A stretch of 8,469 nt of DNA from positions 1-8,469 of the forward strand of contig DCXR01000029.1 in assembly GCA_002329075.1 (NCBI GenBank). The letters run 5' to 3'. Shown one piece after another: positions 1 to 5,696 of the stretch. A program made the position numbers and the translations under genes. The stretch's first letter is position 1; every line of letters begins with the position of its first letter. The notes under the pieces are model-generated. The model had not been told where the DNA came from, did not search any database, and saw only the letters and a program-made list of their open reading frames with translations. The stretch is from Candidatus Neomicrothrix sp. UBA2131 (GTDB taxonomy: Bacteria; Actinomycetota; Acidimicrobiia; Acidimicrobiales; MedAcidi-G1).

Positions 1-166
1 CGTCGGGTGCGTCTTCCCCTGCCTCGGGCTCGGCGGGTGCGTCTTCGGTGGCGGGCTCGTCGGGTGCGTCTTCCCCTGCCTCGGGCTCGGCGGGTGCGTC
101 GGGTGCGTCTTCGGCGGTGGGCTCGGCGGGTGCGTCTTCGGCGGCGGGCTCGGCGGGTGCGTCTTC
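1..166. repeat. In-frame tandem repeat encoding an acidic Pro/Ala tail
   Basis: Degenerate tandem repeat lying wholly in the coding frame of the partial left-edge gene. The basic unit is about 27 bp (nine residues, EDAPAEPxA); intervals between EDAP units are 9, 9, 13, 9 and 10 residues. A higher-order period of 57 bp (19 residues) is visible at the outer end: bases 1-43 are repeated exactly at 58-100. Unit lengths are multiples of three, so gain or loss of copies would keep the frame. The array continues past the window edge, so copy number is unknown. Confidence 0.9.
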
Positions 167-421
167 GCCGGCAGCCTCTTCGGCGGCCGGCTCCTTGCCG
201 TCGCGGATGTCCTGCCAGGCCTGGACGGCCTCGCGCCAGGTGGCCTCAGCGGCGGCGAGTTCCTCGCCCCCTCGAGCCCGCTTCACGGCCTCGGAGGCCT
301 CGTCCTTGGCGCGCTCCGCCTTGGCGAGGCGCTTCGCCGCGGCGACAGCCTGCTTCTCGGCCTCGGCGCGCCGGTTGAACAGCAGCAGGGCCTGTTGGGT
401 GTCCTCATCGATGTCGACCAT
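1..421 (-). CDS. Unrecognised protein with helical N-terminus and acidic EDAP-repeat tail (3' end off window)
   Basis: I do not recognise a family. The frame opens with ATG at 421-419 (MVDIDEDTQQALL) and stays open to the window edge, so 140 residues are visible and the C-terminus is missing. Residues about 10-75 are rich in Ala, Glu, Lys and Arg with no Pro, which predicts a long charged helix or coiled coil; WREAVQAWQDIRDGKEP (62-78) ends it. From residue 86 the chain is a low-complexity acidic Pro/Ala tail with six EDAP units, each followed by variants of AEPxA. No signal peptide or membrane segment is visible, so a cytoplasmic protein is likely. The ATG has only a weak G-run just upstream; an in-frame GTG eleven codons earlier (452-454), preceded closely by GAGGGG, is an alternative start. 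The gene lies 83 bp after the oxidoreductase gene in the same direction. Codon-biased composition and absence of stops support a real gene; function is unknown. Confidence 0.72.
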   Translation of the reverse strand, partial: MVDIDEDTQQALLLFNRRAEAEKQAVAAAKRLAKAERAKDEASEAVKRARGGEELAAAEATWREAVQAWQDIRDGKEPAAEEAAGEDAPAEPAAEDAPAEPTAEDAPDAPAEPEAGEDAPDEPATEDAPAEPEAGEDAPD

Positions 422-504
422 GCCCCCATGATCGCCCGTCCGGGCCCGGGTCACACCCCTCGCGGCAAGAGGTTCCGGATCCGGCGCCTGCCCGAGCGTC
501 GTTC
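422..504. other. Intergenic gap, no clear signal
   Basis: This 83 bp gap lies between the oxidoreductase stop and the start of the left-edge gene. It contains a ten-base palindrome, ccggatccgg (475-484), and a GC-rich stretch around 436-451, but no stem followed by a T-run on the minus strand that would mark an intrinsic terminator. I see no confident -10/-35 promoter. The gap is long enough to hold one for the downstream gene, but the sequence does not show it. Confidence 0.5.
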
Positions 505-1449
505 CTAGAGCAGCGGTCGCACCTGTTCGCTGAAGGCGGCGAGTTGGTCGAGGTACTCGTTGAGGGTTCGGCCGCGGAACTTGAGGTGGAACACGTTGGC
601 TCCGACGGCCCTGTCCTCGCGCAGCGATTCGGCGATCCGGTCAGGTCTGCCGGTGAGCCATGCCATCGGTAGGTCGTCGGGCGGATCGCCGATGTAGGTC
701 CAGCCGGGCATGATCCCGATGTCGAACGAGGCGTCGCCCCGTCCGGCCTCCTCGGCGGCCCGGTGGATCGTGTCGATGATCTCCGGGTACGCATCGCGCG
801 GGGCGCCCATGGGGATGTAGCCGTCGCCCTGCCGGCCACAACGCTTCCAGGCAGGAGCACCGGCGCCGCCCACCCAGATCGGGAGGTTGCCATTCGGTGG
901 ACCGGGCGCCACCCCGACGTCCGAGTACGAGAAGTGGTCGCCCTCGTGGTTCACGTAGGTGTCGGCCCATGCGCCCCGGACGGCGTCGATGCACTCGTCG
1001 AGGATCTTCCCCCGCTGGTGGTAGTCGATGCCCAGCGCCTCGAACTCCGCCTCGACGTGTCCGGCACCGACACCCAGGATCACCCGCCCACCGGTGAGGT
1101 GTGACAGGGTGCCGAAGGAACTGGCGGTGAGCAGCGGGTGGCGGTAGGCGGCGACCCATACCACCGACAGCAGGCCGATAGACGTGGTCTGGGCGCCCAG
1201 CCAGGCCAGTGTCGCAACCGGGTCGTACCAGGTGGTGCGCATGTTGGCGGCGTACTCGTTGTCGGGGACCGCCACGTGGTCACACACGCCCACGAAGTCG
1301 AGGCCCGCTGCCTCGGCCGCCCGGGCCACAGCGAGGAGGTCGTCGGTGGTGGCGTCGTCCTCCCAGGGGTCGACCAGGGTGCGCGTCAGTGTCTGGATGG
1401 GGAGCTGGATGCCGTAGAGCGCCCCGCCTTCGGGGACCAGGTTGGCCAT
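505..1449 (-). CDS. LLM-class (luciferase-like) flavin/F420-dependent oxidoreductase
   Basis: A 314-residue protein of the bacterial luciferase-like superfamily, a single-domain TIM barrel that uses F420 or FMN for hydride transfer or monooxygenation. Family signatures in order: GIQLP near the N-terminus (13-17); the helix LLAVARAAEAAGLDFVGVCDH (38-58); TLAWLGAQTTSIGL (80-93), the usual second-strand region; LSHLTGGRVILGVGAG (115-130) followed by EFEALG (135-140) and RG (146-147); IWVGGAG (191-197); GDGYIP (208-213); and a C-terminal RPDRIAESL (268-276) with GANVFHLKF (283-291). This pattern resembles the F420-dependent subgroup common in actinobacteria (TIGR03619-like), so F420 is the likelier cofactor, but this is inferred. 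The substrate cannot be told. The start at 1449 is set by a GGAGG box six bases upstream; the frame is open much further upstream, but that part overlaps the lyase gene. The stop lies at 505-507. It is 55 bp behind the lyase gene on the same strand. Confidence 0.93.
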   Translation of the reverse strand: MANLVPEGGALYGIQLPIQTLTRTLVDPWEDDATTDDLLAVARAAEAAGLDFVGVCDHVAVPDNEYAANMRTTWYDPVATLAWLGAQTTSIGLLSVVWVAAYRHPLLTASSFGTLSHLTGGRVILGVGAGHVEAEFEALGIDYHQRGKILDECIDAVRGAWADTYVNHEGDHFSYSDVGVAPGPPNGNLPIWVGGAGAPAWKRCGRQGDGYIPMGAPRDAYPEIIDTIHRAAEEAGRGDASFDIGIMPGWTYIGDPPDDLPMAWLTGRPDRIAESLREDRAVGANVFHLKFRGRTLNEYLDQLAAFSEQVRPLL

Positions 1450-1455
1450 CGGAAA

Positions 1456-1460
1456 CCTCC
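1456..1460 (-). promoter_or_regulatory. Ribosome binding site fixing the oxidoreductase start
   Basis: The minus strand reads GGAGG, then six bases (tttccg), then ATG at 1449-1447. This is a near-ideal Shine-Dalgarno match and spacing. It decides against the open reading frame extension that runs upstream to about 1950 inside the lyase gene. Confidence 0.85.
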
Positions 1461-1504
1461 GGGTTCGTGCCCGACTCAGGATGGCATGCCTGGTCGGCGT
1501 GGGA

Positions 1505-2350
1505 TCAGTCGGCCCCGAGTAGGGCCCGGGCCCGACGTGCCACCGGCTCGTCGACCATGCCGCCGTCGACCTGGATGGCGGCGTCGCCGCGGGCGACGGC
1601 GGCCTCCCAGGCCTCGACCACACGGCCGGCCCAGGCAATCTCGGCGTCGGTGGGCTGGAAGCAGTCGTGGGCCAGCGCCACCTGGACCGGGTGGATGCAG
1701 AGCTTGCCGGAGAATCCCAGCGCACGGGCCTCCGCGGATTCCCTGCGGAACCGCGCCTCGTCGTCGAGGCTCCGGACCACCATGTCGATGGCGTGGACGC
1801 CGCCGACCCGGGCTGCCTGTGCCACCTGCGCCCGGGCGACGGCAACCTCGTCGTTGGAATCGGTACGCACGCCGCCGAGGTCGACGACGTAGTCCTCGGC
1901 GCCGAAGTAGCACCACGCCACCCGTGGGTGGGTGGTGACGGTGCGGGCATCGACCACCCCGGCGACCGTTTCGAGCCCCGCCATGATCGGCAGGTCCGTG
2001 TGACCGGCGGCGTCGAGGGCGTCGGCGACCGCTTCGACGGCCTCGCTGGAGTCCAACATGGGCACGACCACGCCGGTGAGCCCCGGGGACAACCCGTCGG
2101 CCACGTCGTCGGCGAAGTGCCCGGTGTCGGCGGCGTTGATCCGGACCAGCAGCGGCAGGCCGGGATGCGAGGCGGTCAGGTCGGCGGTGACCTGACGGGC
2201 GATGACCCGGGCCTCGGCCTTCTGGTCGGCAGGGGTGGCGTCCTCGAGGTCGATGACGGCGGCGTCGGGTTCGCTGCGGGGCAACTTGGCGAGCACGTCG
2301 GCCCGGTTGCCGGGGGCGAACAGCACGCTGCGGAAGGGGAGCTGCGTCAC
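1505..2350 (-). CDS. CitE-like CoA-ester lyase (HpcH/HpaI aldolase superfamily)
   Basis: A 281-residue TIM-barrel enzyme expected to make or cleave the C-C bond of a (hydroxyacyl)-CoA such as malyl- or citramalyl-CoA, with Mg2+. Family marks in order: RSVLFAPGNR (7-16), the usual N-terminal strand; AVIDLEDA (31-38); LLVRIN (67-72), whose Arg contacts substrate in the family; GLET (125-128), Glu127 matching the metal-ligand position; FGAEDYVVDLGGVR (149-162), Asp153 matching the second ligand; and GFSGKLCIHPVQV (212-224), the CoA-side C-terminal signature. Length fits stand-alone CitE-like lyases (about 270-300). No citrate lyase alpha or gamma subunit genes are adjacent, so this is probably not the citrate lyase complex; the exact substrate is open. 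The start is GTG at 2350-2348 and has only a weak purine run upstream. It sits ten bases after the addA stop, so cotranscription and perhaps translational reinitiation are likely. Confidence 0.92.
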   Translation of the reverse strand: MTQLPFRSVLFAPGNRADVLAKLPRSEPDAAVIDLEDATPADQKAEARVIARQVTADLTASHPGLPLLVRINAADTGHFADDVADGLSPGLTGVVVPMLDSSEAVEAVADALDAAGHTDLPIMAGLETVAGVVDARTVTTHPRVAWCYFGAEDYVVDLGGVRTDSNDEVAVARAQVAQAARVGGVHAIDMVVRSLDDEARFRRESAEARALGFSGKLCIHPVQVALAHDCFQPTDAEIAWAGRVVEAWEAAVARGDAAIQVDGGMVDEPVARRARALLGAD

Positions 2351-2360
2351 CCCGTGGACG

Positions 2361-5300
2361 CTAGCCCGGTGCCACCAACCGGGCTTCGACTTCGGCGATG
2401 GCGACGTCGAGGTCGTCGATCCGGCGTTCGACTGCCGGGGTGCCGTCGGGCCCTCCCACGAAGCAGAAGACCATGTGGTGCACGGTCAGACCGGTGGCCC
2501 GGCCCAGGGCGAGGGCGTAGGCGGCACCCTGGTGCCGGTAGCGGGCGACCTTGGCGTCGAGTTCGGACTCGGTGGCGAAGGCGTCGGTCTTGTAGTCGAG
2601 GACCGTGAAGCCGTCGACGCCGTCTTCGGTCGAGCGCCACGCCAGGTCGAGGTAGCCCTCGAGGAGCACGTCGTCGGTTGCGGGTACGGCCACGTAGAGC
2701 TCGCGCCAGTGCCCGGAAGCGGCAGCAGCCCGCACCGAGGGTGTGGCCAGAGCGGCGGCGACCCTGGCGACGACGGCATCGGGATCGACGTCCTCCGATG
2801 CCGCCGCCGCACGTGCATCGGCGGCGCCGTCACCTCCGAGGTCGGTGACCTCGAGGGCCTGGTGCACCGCCCGCCCGATCGCCGGACCGTGTCGTCCGGC
2901 CTCGCCGTGCCATCGGTGGTCGGTCCCTTCGCCTCCTGTGTCCGGTTCGGCGGCGTCGGCCGCCAGCGACGTGGCGGCGACGGTGTGTCGCCTCTCGCCG
3001 CTGGTCCGGGCAGCGGCCAGTTCGGTCGCCCAGGTCGACTCGTCGGGGATCGGCGTGGTGTCGGGTGGGAACAGCGCCGGCAGCGGCAGCACGGTCGGCT
3101 CGAGCACCACGTGCATATCGAGGTCGGCCGAGGCGCTGGCGAGGATCTCGGCGTTGGTCACCGTGGCGGTGTGGTCGGGCTCCTTGGCCGGCGTGTTGCG
3201 GTGTAGGGCGAGGACCAGGTGGTCGCGGGCACGGGTGGCGGCGACATAGAGGAGGCGCAACCGCTCGAGGTGGTCGGCGTCGAGCAGGGCATCGGCGTGG
3301 GTCCGGTGGGCGACGTTGGTCAAGTTCTTGGTGAGCGCCACGGCGATGCCGCCCTCCTCGGGGAAGTGGACGGACATTCCCCCGCTCATGCGCTTGCTCC
3401 CGAGGTCGGCGAGGACGCAGATCGGGAACTCGAGGCCCTTGGCTCCGTGCATCGTGAGGATGCGCACGGCGTTGTCGTCGGGCTCCGGGGGCACGACCTC
3501 GTCGACCCGGACGTCGTCCGCCGAGTGGAGTCGGCACCAGGCCAGGAACGACCGGAGGTCGCTGCCCCGTGTCTCGCCGAAGGCCCGTGTGGTGTCGAGG
3601 AACGTGCGGATGCGTCGCCATGCGTCGCGGGGCCGGGGCGAGCAGAGCGCCAACTCCATGGCGCGACGGTCGCGCACGAGGTGCTCGACCAGGTCGGCGG
3701 CCCCCTCCCATGGCCGGCGGGCGTGCAGGGCCGCCATCCAGGCGATGCCCTCGAGCACCGGGTGGTCGGCGGGGAGGCCGGAGGAGCCGGGGTCCTGGTG
3801 GTTCCAGCGCCCGCCCGCCGAGGCGAACTCGAACAGGTCGTCGTCGCCGCAGCCGAACAGCGGCGAGCGCAGCGCCGTCGCCAGGGCGAGTTCGTCGGTG
3901 GGGTCGTCGACGGCCCGGAGGGTGGTGAGGAGGTCGCGGACCTCGTCGGTGGCCAGGGGGTTGAAGCCCGCTTCGATGCGGTGCGGTATGCCGGCATCGG
4001 TGAGTGCGGCGGCCAGGGCATCGACCGGGGTGCGGCTCCGGACGAGGATGGCGATATCGCCGGGTTCGCAGGGACGCCAGTCGCCGCCCAGGGGTCCGCC
4101 GTCGGGGGCCGGCAGGTGTTCGTCGAAGATCGTCCAGCCCTCGGCCAGCGCCGTGCTCACGACGGCGGCGACATCGGCTGCCGACGTTGCACGGAGGTCG
4201 GCGGCACTGCGGTTCTCCGAATCGTTGGTGTCGAGCAGTACCACCGGGGGACCGGTGGAGCCGTCGACCCGGGCGGGAACCAGCGGCGTGTACTCGGGTT
4301 GTTTCCGGTGCCGGTGCTCGATGAGGCGTTCGAACACGCCGTTGACCCAGCCGAGGATGGGTCCGGTGGTCCGGAAGTTCTGCTCGAGGTGCACGGCGTC
4401 GTCGCCGAAGGCCTCGCGGGCGTCGAGGTAGACGGCCATGTCGGCCCGTCGGAACCCGTAGATCGACTGCTTCGGGTCGCCGACGAAGAACAGCGAACCG
4501 GGCCGGGGGCTCAGGTGGCGCCAGTCGTCGGTGACGGTGTCGGGGTCTGCGATGAGGGCCGCCAGTTCGATCTGGAGCGGGTCGGTGTCCTGGAACTCGT
4601 CGAGCAGGAGGTACCGGTAGTGGTCGGAGAGAGCGGCCCGTACGGCCAGCCCGTGGACCGGATCGGTCAGGACACGCCTGGCCAGGACCAGCAGGTCGTG
4701 GAATCCGAGTTGCCCCTGCCGCCGCCGGCGTTCGGCGGCCTCGACGGCACCACGGCCCACGACCTCCACCAGGCGGTCGAGGATCTCGTCGTTGAGTTGT
4801 TCGACCTCGGCATCGAGACGGTCGCCGGCTGCCCAGAGTCGGTCGCGCACCTCCTCGATGGAGACGCTGCCCGCCCAGTTCTTCTGTTTGCCGACCTTCT
4901 GCCGGCCGGTGACGACCTTGCGGTCTCCGAGGACCCGGACCACCGCCAGGGGGTCGCCGTCGGCCTCCTCGAGCCGGTCGGTGAACAACTCGACCAGGTC
5001 GAGTCGGTCGAGCATCGTGTCGGCTTCGGCGGTGCAGTGCTCGCGTAGTTCGACCACCTCGCGCAGGTCGGCGAGCAACGGTCCTACGTCGATCGGCCGG
5101 GGATCGGGGGTGAACGCCAGCCGGTGGTCGACGAGGTCCCAGTTGTCATCGAGGCGGTGGGCCATTTCGCGCAGGTGGCGGAGGCTGATGCCGAGTTCGA
5201 AGCCGGCCAGCACCGTGAAGGCGTGCCGTGGGTCGCCGAGCAACGTGTCGACGACTCCGGCCCAGCGGTCGTCGAAGTCGACCAGCGACGACACCTCGTC

Positions 5301-5696
5301 CATGACCTCTACCGCCGGCGGCAACCCGGCCTCGATGGGGTGCTCGACGAGGATCCGCTGGGCGAAGGCGTGGAGGGTGCACAGCGCAGCGCCGTCGAGT
5401 TCGACCAGTGCCCGGGCGGCGACCTCGGCCTCGGTGCCCTGCCCGGCGGCCATCGCCTCGAGGCGGCGACGGACCCGGTCGCGGAGCTCGGTGGCCGCCC
5501 GGTCGGTGAAGGTGATGGCGGCGATGTGCTCGACGGACACGCCCGAGAGCACGAGGGACACGATGCGGTCGACGAGTGCGCTGGTCTTGCCGGTGCCGGC
5601 GCCGGCCTCGACGAACAGGGTGGTGCCGAGGTCGGTGGAGATGCGGTCGCGCTCCGCCTCGTCGATGGGCACGCTCCGGTCCATGGGCTCAACCAT
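2361..5696 (-). CDS. addA: AddA-like ATP-dependent helicase-nuclease (UvrD/RecB superfamily)
   Basis: A 1111-residue motor and nuclease subunit expected to unwind and resect double-strand breaks with the AddB-like partner upstream. SF1A motor motifs are complete: Walker A EAGAGTGKT (30-38, Lys37), motif Ia AITFTDRAATELRDR (60-74), TLHAFA (107-112), Walker B LLLDEFQD (363-370), motif III FVGDPKQSIYGFRR (404-417), motif IV QNFRT (439-443), motif V ILTMHGAKGLEFP (746-758) and motif VI LLYVAATRARDHLVLA (815-830). The C-terminal RecB-type nuclease is also intact: GRAVH (941-945), Glu999, EGYLDLAW with Asp1017, LDYKTD (1033-1038, Asp1034 and Lys1036), and YRHQGAAYA (1053-1061, Gln1056). The length is near that of AddA or mycobacterial AdnB, and one of these is the best identity. 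No iron-sulfur cysteine set is seen here, as expected for this subunit. ATG at 5696 overlaps the addB stop by 8 bp and has a good ribosome binding site; a second in-frame ATG at 5684 is less likely. The stop is at 2361-2363. Confidence 0.95.
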   Translation of the reverse strand: MVEPMDRSVPIDEAERDRISTDLGTTLFVEAGAGTGKTSALVDRIVSLVLSGVSVEHIAAITFTDRAATELRDRVRRRLEAMAAGQGTEAEVAARALVELDGAALCTLHAFAQRILVEHPIEAGLPPAVEVMDEVSSLVDFDDRWAGVVDTLLGDPRHAFTVLAGFELGISLRHLREMAHRLDDNWDLVDHRLAFTPDPRPIDVGPLLADLREVVELREHCTAEADTMLDRLDLVELFTDRLEEADGDPLAVVRVLGDRKVVTGRQKVGKQKNWAGSVSIEEVRDRLWAAGDRLDAEVEQLNDEILDRLVEVVGRGAVEAAERRRRQGQLGFHDLLVLARRVLTDPVHGLAVRAALSDHYRYLLLDEFQDTDPLQIELAALIADPDTVTDDWRHLSPRPGSLFFVGDPKQSIYGFRRADMAVYLDAREAFGDDAVHLEQNFRTTGPILGWVNGVFERLIEHRHRKQPEYTPLVPARVDGSTGPPVVLLDTNDSENRSAADLRATSAADVAAVVSTALAEGWTIFDEHLPAPDGGPLGGDWRPCEPGDIAILVRSRTPVDALAAALTDAGIPHRIEAGFNPLATDEVRDLLTTLRAVDDPTDELALATALRSPLFGCGDDDLFEFASAGGRWNHQDPGSSGLPADHPVLEGIAWMAALHARRPWEGAADLVEHLVRDRRAMELALCSPRPRDAWRRIRTFLDTTRAFGETRGSDLRSFLAWCRLHSADDVRVDEVVPPEPDDNAVRILTMHGAKGLEFPICVLADLGSKRMSGGMSVHFPEEGGIAVALTKNLTNVAHRTHADALLDADHLERLRLLYVAATRARDHLVLALHRNTPAKEPDHTATVTNAEILASASADLDMHVVLEPTVLPLPALFPPDTTPIPDESTWATELAAARTSGERRHTVAATSLAADAAEPDTGGEGTDHRWHGEAGRHGPAIGRAVHQALEVTDLGGDGAADARAAAASEDVDPDAVVARVAAALATPSVRAAAASGHWRELYVAVPATDDVLLEGYLDLAWRSTEDGVDGFTVLDYKTDAFATESELDAKVARYRHQGAAYALALGRATGLTVHHMVFCFVGGPDGTPAVERRIDDLDVAIAEVEARLVAPG

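Noticed and set aside
7..378. An arginine-rich plus-strand frame (RRVRLRR repeats) at the left edge
   Set aside because: It is the antisense reading of the in-frame EDAP repeat. The minus-strand reading gives a balanced helical protein with a plausible start, so the basic repeat is an artefact.
405..893. A 162-codon minus-strand frame overlapping the oxidoreductase
   Set aside because: It is Ser/Thr/Arg/Pro-rich in a shifted frame and lies inside a gene with clear family motifs; there is no independent support.
1450..1504. Possible terminator between lyase and oxidoreductase
   Set aside because: Only an eight-base palindrome (ggcatgcc) is present, with no longer stem and no following T-run on the minus strand.
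1138..1938. A 266-codon plus-strand open frame spanning the lyase-oxidoreductase junction
   Set aside because: The composition is dominated by Arg, Pro and Gly, it crosses two well-supported genes on the other strand, and it shows no family motif.
1450..1950. Upstream extension of the oxidoreductase frame
   Set aside because: The added residues are low-complexity Pro/Arg/Ser and overlap the lyase gene, whereas a strong ribosome binding site precedes the ATG at 1449, where family similarity begins.
3219..5048. A 609-codon open frame on the plus strand, antisense to addA
   Set aside because: Long antisense frames are expected in GC-rich DNA because strong G/C bias at third positions removes stops on the other strand. 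The translation lacks recognisable motifs and is Gly/Val/Arg/Glu-rich, while the minus strand has a full helicase-nuclease.
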